Below the pieces are notes generated by a model. The model was given only the letters and a program-made list of their open reading frames with translations. It was not told the DNA's origin and made no database searches. Source: Actinotignum sanguinis (GTDB lineage: Bacteria > Actinomycetota > Actinomycetes > Actinomycetales > Actinomycetaceae). Taken from it: a DNA stretch of 56,861 bases. The stretch covers positions 1 to 56,861 of the forward strand of contig NZ_QDIE01000011.1 of the NCBI RefSeq assembly GCF_003957255.1. Reading direction: 5' to 3'. Shown here in pieces: positions 45,809 to 54,225 of this stretch (positions are counted from its first letter, which is position 1; every line of letters begins with the position of its first letter). The position numbers were made by a program, and so were the translations under genes.

Positions 45809-47449
45809 ATGAGTGTGATGTCAAAGTTAGAAAGCGAAGAAGAGCTGCTTGCCCTTCTTGCTCGTTTGCGCCTGCACTGCGGGGATGACACGTTTTACGA
45901 GGTAAAAGCCGCACAAGGCGGCCTCCCGGAAGACCTTGGGAAAACAATTTGCGCTTTCGCTAATATGCCTGAAGGCGGATTCATTGTTTTAGGAGTCTCG
46001 GAGCCTAATTTTGATGTTATCGGTGTTACGCGCCCCGCAGACATTGAAGCGGGCATCGCCAGCGTTGCACAAAACGCGGTAGTACCGGCACCCTCCGTGA
46101 CTACTCGAACTCTGACGGTCAAGGGCGAATCTGTTGTAGTGGCTCAGGTGCACCCACTCGCTGTCATACACAAACCTGCCACATTCCAAGGAAGTCCTTA
46201 CTTGCGCCAGGCCGATGGCGATTATGTTATGCCGGCCAATGAACAGCGGATGCTGGAAGTTGCTAAGCTGACGGATCGCGAAATTGATTCGCCGGATGCA
46301 CGGGTCGTAGCGGATACGAGTGTAAGTGACCTCAAAGCCGACCTCATGGAGAAATATATACGTGCGTGCCGGCGCGAGGTTCGCCAACTGAGCGAAAGCA
46401 CCGATGAAGAGGTGCTGCGGAATACTCGCGTGGTGCGCGAGGACCAGCTCACCCTCGCGGGGCTATATGGATTAGGCGCGTTCCCCCAAGGGGCTTGCCC
46501 TGCCCTCACGGTAACCGTAGCCGTCCGGTACTCGGGCACTCGTGCGACGGTCCGAACTTCTGACTTAAAGCGGTTCAACGGTCCGGTTCCAGAACTCTTC
46601 GATGCGGTGATGGATTGGATTCGCCAAAATCTCAGGAGTTACCAAGCTTATCTCCCCAGTGGCGACCTGCGTTCCGTCCCCGAGCTTCCCCTCAACGCGA
46701 TTCGAGAAGCAGTAGCCAATGCATTGGTTCACCGAGACCTTGGACCTCACACCGTCATGGAAAAAAGTATCGATATCCGCCTGGAGCCACGGAAACTCGT
46801 CATATCTTCCCCGGGCGGGCTCAAGTCGCTAACAGTTTCTCAGTTACTGAGCGAAGAGCTCACACGTGTGCAAGTCAACCAACATCTGTACCGCATCGCT
46901 ACCTATATGACCGACGCCGATGGAAATAACATCATTGAAGGCGAAGGCGGCGGTATCCAAACGATGCTCCGCGAAATGAAACGGTACGGGCTTGACGCTC
47001 CCACAATTATTGATACGGGCGTCAAGGTCACGGTGGTCTTCCCGCGCCCGCAATCTGTCGATGATATTGACGTGGAGACTATCCTCGGGTCTTCTGCACG
47101 CCTCTCGCCATTCGTGAACCCAGGGCCAATTCCCGCCGAGCTTCTCTCGCCAGAAAGTACCTCGCAAGAAATAGCTTCGCCTGATACGAGCGGCCCACTC
47201 CTAGCATCGCTCGATACAGACTCCTGGCTCCGCGGGCTGAGCCGAAACGCACCCGCGATTGTAGAAGCGTTGCGCGCCCGCAAGGAAGCGCTGTCCACCG
47301 GGGAGCTCGCTCTACTGACAGGGCTGTCCGTCGCGCAGGTCCGATATGCTGTCAAACCGCTCCAAGAGGAAGGCGTGGTGCGGCGCGATGGCGGACAGGG
47401 CGTAAAAACCACGACGTATACCCTCTGCGAGCCGTTCACGCAGGTATAA
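45809..47449 (+). CDS. AlbA_2/Schlafen-type ATP-binding regulator
   Basis: 546 residues. The N-terminal Schlafen AlbA_2 domain (FYEVKAAQGGLPEDLGKTICAFANMPEGGFIVLGV, residues about 30-65) is followed by a GHKL-type C-terminal ATPase-like region (AIREAVANALVHRDLG and GEGGGIQTMLREMKRYGL) and a winged-helix end (STGELALLTGLSVAQVRYAVKPLQEEGVVRRDG). Such proteins are putative transcriptional regulators, often near defence or mobile genes. The start (ATG 45809 or 45818) directly follows CATAATAATCT, so the mRNA may be leaderless. The upstream half-site cluster suggests self-regulation. Confidence 0.8.
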   Translation: MSVMSKLESEEELLALLARLRLHCGDDTFYEVKAAQGGLPEDLGKTICAFANMPEGGFIVLGVSEPNFDVIGVTRPADIEAGIASVAQNAVVPAPSVTTRTLTVKGESVVVAQVHPLAVIHKPATFQGSPYLRQADGDYVMPANEQRMLEVAKLTDREIDSPDARVVADTSVSDLKADLMEKYIRACRREVRQLSESTDEEVLRNTRVVREDQLTLAGLYGLGAFPQGACPALTVTVAVRYSGTRATVRTSDLKRFNGPVPELFDAVMDWIRQNLRSYQAYLPSGDLRSVPELPLNAIREAVANALVHRDLGPHTVMEKSIDIRLEPRKLVISSPGGLKSLTVSQLLSEELTRVQVNQHLYRIATYMTDADGNNIIEGEGGGIQTMLREMKRYGLDAPTIIDTGVKVTVVFPRPQSVDDIDVETILGSSARLSPFVNPGPIPAELLSPESTSQEIASPDTSGPLLASLDTDSWLRGLSRNAPAIVEALRARKEALSTGELALLTGLSVAQVRYAVKPLQEEGVVRRDGGQGVKTTTYTLCEPFTQV

Positions 47450-47521
47450 AAGCCGTTCAGATGTAAAAAGTGCGGAGAACCCCAGCCATCTCAGGAGTCA
47501 CACGGGTCCTGGCGGAGGCCC

Positions 47522-47584
47522 TATGTGTTGTCACGGCTGTACTGCGATTGTGTTACACATGCAGTACAGCCGGGAAAACACATA
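47522..47584. repeat. Copy D: solitary hairpin module (63-bp near-perfect inverted repeat)
   Basis: Arms 47522-47545 and 47561-47584 are complementary at 22 of 24 positions, including perfect GGCTGTACTGC/GCAGTACAGCC. The 15-base loop contains its own TGTGT-T-ACACA palindrome. The left arm is almost identical to the hairpin module of copy C, and the module is followed by the same GTGTGACTC-type sequence. It lies between two convergent genes and could terminate both. Confidence 0.8.
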
Positions 47585-47630
47585 CCACCCCTCGCCGCAT
47601 CGGCTGCGGTATTTTCAACGACGACGCACT

Positions 47631-48425
47631 CTAGCTCGCCGGCGGCTTGTCCAGCACCGTGCCGTTGACAGAGCGGAAGTCCCACACCGAACGGCACTGC
47701 GATTTTTCTTCCCCGGCGCTGGCATCCCGAAGCGTGCCTTGCGAATTGAAATCGGGGGTTTCCACCATGTAATCCACGTACTCAATCACCCCGGTGCGCC
47801 GGTTGTAACCCACGCTTCCCGCGGTAATGAACCACGTCCCATCTTGCGCGCAGGTATCCAGCAGTTGGGTGCCCAGCGAAGGGAGCTGCGTTCCCGCACG
47901 CAAACTCCCCGAAACGACCCCGCGTTCATTTTCCGGACCGTAATCGGCACTGCGAATCAGCAAGCGCATATCGTCCTTCGAGAGCGGTGCCAGGCTCGCC
48001 TTATTGGGAGGCTGCCCGTTAATGGTGTACTCCAGCACCTTATCCCCGTCATACCGCTGCGCCAGCTCATTTACGCTGAATCGCGACGCCCAATCATCCA
48101 ACCCCGAACGGTTATTGGTGCGCAGCACCCGAACCTCGAACTCGGTGAGGTTATCTACCGCCCGTAGAGCCTGCGCCGCGACCGAGTCCTCCACTGCGGA
48201 TTCCGTGCCTTGCCCGCCAGCCGCACCGGGTGCAGTGGGTGGCGCGACCGATTGCGCGGCGCCTGGTGAACTTGCCGCGCTAGGCGCCGGAGTCGAGCTT
48301 GCCGAACCGACCGGCGCTGCCGGGGTGCTGGTGGCCGGTGGCGGCGTCGTCGTACTAGTACAGGAAGCGAGGGCCGCAACCGCGCAGATTCCCGCGACGC
48401 TGCGGAAAAGATTTTTTCGTGCCAT
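47631..48425 (-). CDS. Putative lipoprotein (paralogue 2)
   Basis: 264 residues. MARKNLFRSVAGICAVAAL then lipobox LASC, a Thr/Pro/Ala/Ser linker to about residue 80, then a domain aligning throughout with the protein at 41996: MRLLIRSADYGPENERGVVSGS, WFITAGSVGYNRRTGVIEYVDY, CRSVWDFRSVNGTVLDKP. Two cysteines in the mature domain (DTCAQDG and SQCRS) are shared by both copies and may form a disulfide. Function unknown. Confidence 0.7.
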   Translation of the reverse strand: MARKNLFRSVAGICAVAALASCTSTTTPPPATSTPAAPVGSASSTPAPSAASSPGAAQSVAPPTAPGAAGGQGTESAVEDSVAAQALRAVDNLTEFEVRVLRTNNRSGLDDWASRFSVNELAQRYDGDKVLEYTINGQPPNKASLAPLSKDDMRLLIRSADYGPENERGVVSGSLRAGTQLPSLGTQLLDTCAQDGTWFITAGSVGYNRRTGVIEYVDYMVETPDFNSQGTLRDASAGEEKSQCRSVWDFRSVNGTVLDKPPAS

Positions 48426-48558
48426 ACCTCATGCTACCGCCACACGGCGCGTAAGTGTGACGGGCGCCGCAGCCTGGCGTGCCCGCGCCGTTCCGCGCCG
48501 CACGCCCCGTTATGCCGCGCGCCCAAGAAATCTTCACCCGACGTCCAGCTTCCTTGCC

Positions 48559-48564
48559 TAGAAT
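48559..48564 (+). promoter_or_regulatory. -10 element for a leaderless P-type ATPase transcript
   Basis: TAGAAT is followed by 8 bases and the ATG at 48573. Transcription should begin at or next to the ATG and there is no Shine-Dalgarno. Confidence 0.5.
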
Positions 48565-48572
48565 CGTTTTTT

Positions 48573-51287
48573 ATGAACGACGCCGCATCCGCGCCCGCCG
48601 CGGGAACCGCATCCGCGCAGCCGGACCACGAATCCCTCGCCCTAACCGACCCCACCACCGGCAACGAGCACGTGCCCGCCAGCGACCCGGCCCGCGGGCT
48701 GAGCGCCGCGCAGGCCGCCCAGCTCGCCGCGGACGGCAAAGCGAATACCCGCCCCGACCGCTCGGGGCGCTCGGCCGCGCAAATTGTGCGCGATAACGTT
48801 TTCACCCGCATTAATTTCATGCTCGGCGTGCTGTTCATTGCCGTGATCCTCACCGGATCGTGGATCAATAGTGCCTTCGGCCTGCTCATTATTGCGAACT
48901 CGATTATCGGGATTATTCAGGAGCTGCGCGCCAAGCACACCCTCGATTCCCTGGCCGTTATCGGGGAGGCGCATCCGCGGGTGCGCCGCGACGGCGAGGT
49001 GCGCGAGATCGCCCGCGAGGAGGTGGTGCTGGGCGATATTATCGTGGTCGCCGCGGGCGAGCAGATCGTGGTGGACGGCGTCGTCACCGAAGCTGATTAC
49101 CTCGAGGTCGATGAATCCCTCCTCACCGGCGAATCTGATTCCATCCACAAGGAACCCGGCGCCGCGATGATGTCCGGCTCCTTCGTGTCCTCCGGCTCGG
49201 GTAGCTACCGCGCCACCCGCGTGGGCGCCGACGCCTACGCCGCGAAGCTCACCTCCGCCGCCTCGAAATTCTCGCTCGTCGATTCCCAGCTGCAAAACGG
49301 GATCGACCGCATCCTCAAAGCCATCACCTGGGTGCTGGTGCCCGTCGGGCTGCTGACCATCTGGGGGCAGATCCGCGTGGTGGGTCTGGATTGGGCGGCT
49401 CTCGGCGCGCAGTGGCGCGATATCGTGCTTTCCGTAACCGGCGCGCTGGTGCCGATGATCCCCGAAGGACTGGTGCTCATCACCTCGACCGCTTTCGCGC
49501 TGGGTGTGATCCGGCTTGGCCGCCTGAACGTGCTGGTCAACGAGCTGCCCGCCATCGAAGGCCTCGCGCGCGTGGACACCGTGGCCGTGGATAAAACCGG
49601 CACCCTCACCGAAAATACCTTGCGTTTCGCGGGGCTCGAGTTGGTGCCCGGCGCGGCTTCGCACAGCGGGTTCAGTTCCGGCAGCACGGATTCGCACAGC
49701 GGCTCCGGTTCCGGTGCCACCGCGGTGCAGCACGACGACGCCGCCACTCCCGCCGCGCGTGCTCAGGCCACCGCACGGGAAGCCCTGGCCCAGCTGGGGG
49801 CGGCCGATCCGGCTCCGAACTCCTCGATGGAGGCCATTCAGGAAGCCCTCGGTGCACCGGCCCAGCCGTGGGATGTGGCCGAGCGCCAGCCTTTCACCTC
49901 GGCAAAGAAGTGGTCCGGGGTGAGTTTCACCAATGGCCAGCACTGGATTATGGGGGCCCCGGATGTGCTCCTTGACCTGGCGAGTCCGGCCGGCCAGGCG
50001 GGCGCCGCCATCGCCGCCACCGGCCAGCGCGTATTGCTCCTGGCCCGCAGTGATACGCCCGTCACGGCCGCGACCGCGCCCGGAAACCTCGAGCCGCTCG
50101 CCTTTATTCTCCTCGACCAAAAAATCCGCCCGGATGCCTCCGATACCCTGCGTTATTTCGATTCCCAGGGTGTGGCGGTCAAGGTGATCTCCGGTGATAA
50201 TGCCGCGGCGGTCGGGGCGGTGACCACGCAGCTCGGCGTCGACGTCGGCACTCCCGTGGATGCCCGCACCATCCCGGAAGCGAGCTTCGCGGAAACGATT
50301 AACGACAATGCGGTGTTCGGGCGGGTGACCCCGGATCAGAAGCGCGCCATGGTGGCGGCGCTGCGCGGGGCGGGACACACCGTCGCGATGACGGGCGACG
50401 GCGTCAATGACGTGCTTGCCCTCAAGGACGCTGACCTGGGCATCGGCATGGGCTCGGGCACCTCCGCCACCCGCTCGGTCGCGAAGATTGTGCTGCTCGA
50501 CGATAAATTCGCGTCGCTGCCGCACGTGGTGGGCGAAGGCCGGCGCGTGGTGGGGAATATCGAACGCGTGGCCCGGCTTTTCCTCACCAAAACGGTGTAT
50601 TCGGCGGTGCTCGCCATCGCGGTGCTGCTGTTCGCGCTGCCCTACCCCTTCGTGCCGATTCACGTGACGATCACCGGCTGGTTCACCATCGGCATCCCGG
50701 CGTTCCTCCTCTCCCTACCGCCGAATAACGACGCCGCCCGCCCCGGTTTCGTGCAGCGCGTCATGCGTTTCGGTTTCCCGGCGGGCCTGATTGTGGGGGT
50801 CGCGACCTTTATTACCTACGTGATGTTGTACGACGGCGCAGCTAGCTCGGCGTATGCGACTCAGGTTTCCACCGCGACGCTGCTGACGATGATTATTGCC
50901 TCCTCGTGGGTGCTCGTGGTGGTGGCCCGGCCCTATGTTTGGTGGAAGATTCTGCTGATTTTGCTGCCGCTGGTGGGTTACGGGGTGATTTTCCTCTGGC
51001 CGTTCACGCAGCGCATTTTCATGCTGGATTCCTCCAATTCCGGGGCGATGGCCCTGGGCACCCTGGTGGGGCTGATCGGGGCGGCGCTCATTGAGGCACT
51101 GTGGTGGTTCTTAGGATTGCACTTCGGGGAGCCGGCCCGACTGTGGCAAAGCGCGGAGCAGCGGGCCGCGCAGCGCACCCAGGCCGAACTGCGCAAAAAG
51201 GCCACGGCGGCTACGGGCGCGGCGGCTACGGGCGCGGGCACGGCGGCTACGGGCACGGGCACGGCGGCTACGGGCGCGGCGAAGTAG
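48573..51287 (+). CDS. P-type cation-transporting ATPase, CtpE-like
   Basis: 904 residues. Actuator motif LLTGES, transmembrane VPMIPEGLVLITS in the ion-pathway helix, phosphorylation site DKTGTLTEN, FILLDQKIRPD and TGDGVNDVLALKDADLGIGMG hinge motif, then about six C-terminal helices. The PEGL-type helix and the overall sequence match mycobacterial CtpE, linked to calcium uptake; substrate here is by homology. Oddities: a Ser/Gly/Thr/His insert in the nucleotide domain (about residues 370-400) and a C-terminal tail of repeated A-T-G triplet residues, absent from typical members. Leaderless start likely. Confidence 0.85.
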   Translation: MNDAASAPAAGTASAQPDHESLALTDPTTGNEHVPASDPARGLSAAQAAQLAADGKANTRPDRSGRSAAQIVRDNVFTRINFMLGVLFIAVILTGSWINSAFGLLIIANSIIGIIQELRAKHTLDSLAVIGEAHPRVRRDGEVREIAREEVVLGDIIVVAAGEQIVVDGVVTEADYLEVDESLLTGESDSIHKEPGAAMMSGSFVSSGSGSYRATRVGADAYAAKLTSAASKFSLVDSQLQNGIDRILKAITWVLVPVGLLTIWGQIRVVGLDWAALGAQWRDIVLSVTGALVPMIPEGLVLITSTAFALGVIRLGRLNVLVNELPAIEGLARVDTVAVDKTGTLTENTLRFAGLELVPGAASHSGFSSGSTDSHSGSGSGATAVQHDDAATPAARAQATAREALAQLGAADPAPNSSMEAIQEALGAPAQPWDVAERQPFTSAKKWSGVSFTNGQHWIMGAPDVLLDLASPAGQAGAAIAATGQRVLLLARSDTPVTAATAPGNLEPLAFILLDQKIRPDASDTLRYFDSQGVAVKVISGDNAAAVGAVTTQLGVDVGTPVDARTIPEASFAETINDNAVFGRVTPDQKRAMVAALRGAGHTVAMTGDGVNDVLALKDADLGIGMGSGTSATRSVAKIVLLDDKFASLPHVVGEGRRVVGNIERVARLFLTKTVYSAVLAIAVLLFALPYPFVPIHVTITGWFTIGIPAFLLSLPPNNDAARPGFVQRVMRFGFPAGLIVGVATFITYVMLYDGAASSAYATQVSTATLLTMIIASSWVLVVVARPYVWWKILLILLPLVGYGVIFLWPFTQRIFMLDSSNSGAMALGTLVGLIGAALIEALWWFLGLHFGEPARLWQSAEQRAAQRTQAELRKKATAATGAAATGAGTAATGTGTAATGAAK

Positions 51288-51538
51288 CAGAACTAGCGGA
51301 ACGAGCAGTTGTTTCTCTGCTGGCCGAAAGGCGCTGAGCTTGGCGAACGCGAAATTTGCTTGCCGCTCCCGGCTGCCCTCTGATTGAATGAATGTGGCTT
51401 GGCCCGTGTAGCCGAACGTTCCGGTGTGTCCGGTGGCGTGCGGAAGGCGGCCAGGCATCTGTCACATCGGGGGCGTTTTCGCCGGTTACCGTGCACGTTT
51501 ATCGCGCGGGGTTACCGCGCACCGCTCCCGCGCATCGT

Positions 51539-51544
51539 TAGGAT
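51539..51544 (+). promoter_or_regulatory. Candidate -10 element
   Basis: TAGGAT five bases before the GTG at 51550, another probable leaderless start. Confidence 0.35.
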
Positions 51545-51549
51545 TTATC

Positions 51550-52719
51550 GTGAGCGAAGAAGACGCAACCCGTTCGCCGCAGGGCGGCGAACCCACCCGA
51601 GCTTTCCCTCCACACGGCTCCGAGAACACCACTTCCGGCGCGAGCAGCTCACCCGAAGCCGCCTCTGCTCCCGGCACGGGCAATACACCCGATATCACCG
51701 GCGCACCCGATATCACCAGTGCGCCCACCCAAGCTTTTTCTACACCCACCTCGCCTTCGGGCGACTATCCTACCCAGGCTTACCCCGCTCACGTCGGCGC
51801 CTACCCCGATCCGGGCCAATATGGTGGCGGGCAGGGCAGCCAGCCCGGTCAATACGGGGCTAGCCAGGCCGGCCAGTACGGTAGTCCGGCGTACCCGGGC
51901 GGTCCCGGCGCCTACCCGCAGCAAGGCAATTATCCGGGTCAGGCTCCGCAATATGGCTCCGGCCCGGCTGGCCAGTACGGCGGGCCGGGTTACCCCGGCG
52001 GGCAATACGGAGCCGGCCAGGGCGGTCAATACGGGGCTCCCTGCTACCCGGGCGCGCCGGGTGGTCAGGGTGGTCCGGGTAATCAGTACCCCGGCGCCGG
52101 CGGCCCGAACGGTCCGCGCGGCGGTTACCCGGCCGGATACGGCCCACAGCCCAAGCAGAGCAAAACCGGGCTTTTTGTTGGAATTGGGGTCGGCGTAGTG
52201 GCGCTGATCGCGCTGGTTGTTGGCCTCATTTTCTTCCTCAACCGGGACAAGGCCAGTGATGATGTGCAGCCCGATCCCAGCTCGGCGCCTTCGATCAGCG
52301 CCCCCGCCACGCCGGACGGCACCGCCGCACCGGAAACTAGCAAGGCCCCCATTTTCGATTCGCCCACAACTCCCGCACCCGCGCCCTCCGGCAACTCGGG
52401 TGACTCAGCGGGCAAAGATGGCAAGGATGGGCTGACCTACACCTATCCGCCGGAGAAAATCGGGGCCCTCTTCGATTCCTTCCTTAAGGACCCGACTTTC
52501 ACCGAGGCTTTCGGTAAACCCGAACGCGATGACGCCGGTGCCTGCATCGGCAATGCCGCGCAAGGCAAGCTATCTGACCAGTTCATCGATGTCCTCGAGC
52601 GTGCCAGCAAGGGCGATATCACGGCCGGCAGCGAAATTGAGGACCCCAAGTTCATGAACGACCTCCTCAACTTCATCCTCATCATGGACTCCTGCGGAGT
52701 AAATATCACGATGCAATAG
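51550..52719 (+). CDS. Membrane protein with GQYG-rich cytoplasmic repeat region
   Basis: 389 residues. Acidic Ser/Thr N terminus (1-80), then about 115 residues of repeated GQYG, YPGG, GQGG and PGQY motifs, one transmembrane helix (about 204-226, GLFVGIGVGVVALIALVVGLIFF), a Ser/Pro/Thr linker and an extracellular domain of about 90 residues with two cysteines (GACIGN, DSCGVN). The layout resembles actinobacterial 'DUF4190/Gly-Tyr-rich' single-pass proteins. One repeat unit contains a cysteine (APCYPG). Function unknown. Followed by a perfect terminator. Confidence 0.65.
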   Translation: MSEEDATRSPQGGEPTRAFPPHGSENTTSGASSSPEAASAPGTGNTPDITGAPDITSAPTQAFSTPTSPSGDYPTQAYPAHVGAYPDPGQYGGGQGSQPGQYGASQAGQYGSPAYPGGPGAYPQQGNYPGQAPQYGSGPAGQYGGPGYPGGQYGAGQGGQYGAPCYPGAPGGQGGPGNQYPGAGGPNGPRGGYPAGYGPQPKQSKTGLFVGIGVGVVALIALVVGLIFFLNRDKASDDVQPDPSSAPSISAPATPDGTAAPETSKAPIFDSPTTPAPAPSGNSGDSAGKDGKDGLTYTYPPEKIGALFDSFLKDPTFTEAFGKPERDDAGACIGNAAQGKLSDQFIDVLERASKGDITAGSEIEDPKFMNDLLNFILIMDSCGVNITMQ

Positions 52720-52753
52720 GATCCTGCGCCGGCATACGTCACCTCATTGCAAT

Positions 52754-52797
52754 GCACCCGGGCACCGATTCCCTTCGCGGAGTGAGTGCCCGGGTGC
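52754..52797 (+). terminator. Stem-loop terminator
   Basis: GCACCCGGGCAC and GTGCCCGGGTGC form a perfect 12-bp stem with a 20-base loop, followed by TTGTCTC, 34 bases after the stop. Confidence 0.8.
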
Positions 52798-52933
52798 TTG
52801 TCTCTTGGCTCATGCCACTGCGTATTATGCGCGTGGCCGCATAGGCGTCGTCGTACATGCTCCGCATCACAGGCTGTACCCTGCCGCAAACTCAGCCGGC
52901 CGGGTACACTCAGAGCCCCAAGGAGGTTATGTT

Positions 52934-54082
52934 ATGCATAATAATAATTATTATCATTGCGAGCACGGCGACCACGCCGGCGGGCAATGCACCTGCGCCC
53001 AGCGCAGTTCCAACACCTCCTCTGCACCGGCGTCAGAGGAGAGTGGCCCATCCGAGGAGGATGGCGAATCATTTAACGAGGATGGCGCCGGCGACCACCT
53101 CTGCCGCCTGGCTCGCACCCCCGCCGCGGTAGCTCCCGCGGCCGGCCACGATCATGCCAGCGGGCACGACCACGGGCCCGGGCACGTGCACGGCGCCGGA
53201 GCGCAACGCGGGCGCATCGCCTGGGCGCTCGGTATCACGTTCTCCATTCTTATCGCTGAGGTGATCGGGGCGTTCTGGCTCGGCTCGCTGGCCCTCCTTG
53301 TGGATGCCGGCCATATGCTCACCGATAGCGCCGGCCTGGTCATGGCGCTGGTCGCCGCTCACCTCACCACCAAACCCGCCACCAACCGCCGCACCTGGGG
53401 TTATGCTCGGGCAGAGATTATTTCCGCGTGTTTGCAGGCCACGCTGCTTCTCGGGGTGGGTATTTTCGTTATTATCGAAGCGATCAAACGCCTGACCGAC
53501 CCGCCCGAGATGCCGGCCGCGCCGCTCTTGATTTTTGGCATTATCGGCCTGCTCGGCAATATCGCCTCCATGCTGATTTTGTTCACCGGGCGCGGTGCCA
53601 GCCTCAATATGAAGGCCGCCTTCCTGGAGGTGTGCAATGATGCGCTCGGTTCGGTGGCGGTCATCGTGGCTGCGGCGTCGATCTACTTCACCGGGTGGGG
53701 TGGCGCGGACGCGATTGCCGCGATCCTCATCGGGATTCTTATTATTCCGCGCGCGCTGCGGATTCTGTCCACCGCGCTCAACGTGCTTATGGAGGCGACG
53801 CCGCAGGGCCTCGACCTGGACGAAGTACGCCAGCACATGGAAAATCTGCCGCATGTGATTCGCGTGCACGATATGCATGCGACGACGGTGGCGACCGGGC
53901 TGCCGGTACTGAGCGCCCACGTTGTGGTTGAGGATGAGTGTTTCTTTGACGGGCACGCCCCGCGGATCCTTGACCAGCTCCAGCAGTGCGTCGCGGAGCA
54001 TTTCCCGGTCAAGGTGGAGCACTCCACTTTCCAGCTTGAGCCGGCCGAGCACAGCAAATGTGAGTATGTGCCGCACGGGTAG
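52934..54082 (+). CDS. Cation diffusion facilitator (zinc-type exporter)
   Basis: 382 residues. N-terminal metal-binding leader with Cys and His (YYHCEHGDHAGGQCTC) and a His-rich stretch HDHASGHDHGPGHVHG near residues 70-85; six helices follow, with the CDF metal site DAGHMLTDSAGL in helix 2 and NDALGSVAVIVAA in helix 5, and a cytoplasmic C-terminal domain (VIRVHDMHATTVATGLPVLSAHVVV). Proton-driven efflux of zinc (possibly cobalt or cadmium), CzcD/ZitB type. AGGAGG before ATG 52934. An AT-rich palindrome overlaps the first codons. Confidence 0.92.
   Translation: MHNNNYYHCEHGDHAGGQCTCAQRSSNTSSAPASEESGPSEEDGESFNEDGAGDHLCRLARTPAAVAPAAGHDHASGHDHGPGHVHGAGAQRGRIAWALGITFSILIAEVIGAFWLGSLALLVDAGHMLTDSAGLVMALVAAHLTTKPATNRRTWGYARAEIISACLQATLLLGVGIFVIIEAIKRLTDPPEMPAAPLLIFGIIGLLGNIASMLILFTGRGASLNMKAAFLEVCNDALGSVAVIVAAASIYFTGWGGADAIAAILIGILIIPRALRILSTALNVLMEATPQGLDLDEVRQHMENLPHVIRVHDMHATTVATGLPVLSAHVVVEDECFFDGHAPRILDQLQQCVAEHFPVKVEHSTFQLEPAEHSKCEYVPHG
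52941..52954. promoter_or_regulatory. Palindrome over the CDF start codons
   Basis: ATAATAATTATTAT, a perfect 14-bp palindrome within codons 3-7 of the exporter, encoding Asn/Tyr. In a GC-rich genome this stands out and resembles Fur/Zur-type boxes. A metal-sensor operator is inferred. Confidence 0.4.
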
Positions 54083-54135
54083 GGAGTAGCTCAACGCGAG
54101 CGCGACCGGAGGCAACCGAATGCAGCCGCAGGCAC

Positions 54136-54173
54136 AAGTGTGGGGGCACCTCAATTGAGATGCCCCCACACTT
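54136..54173. terminator. Bidirectional rho-independent terminator
   Basis: AAGTGTGGGGGCA and TGCCCCCACACTT: a perfect 13-bp stem followed by a T-run, and preceded by the matching A/C context for the convergent gene. Confidence 0.9.
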
Positions 54174-54225
54174 TTTTGCTAGTGCGTTAGCGGGCTAGCT
54201 TGCCAGCTAACAAGCGCGCGGCGTC

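Noticed and set aside
48642-50663. 673-codon frame antisense to the P-type ATPase gene
   Set aside because: Same reason; the composition is His/Arg/Gly-rich without domains.
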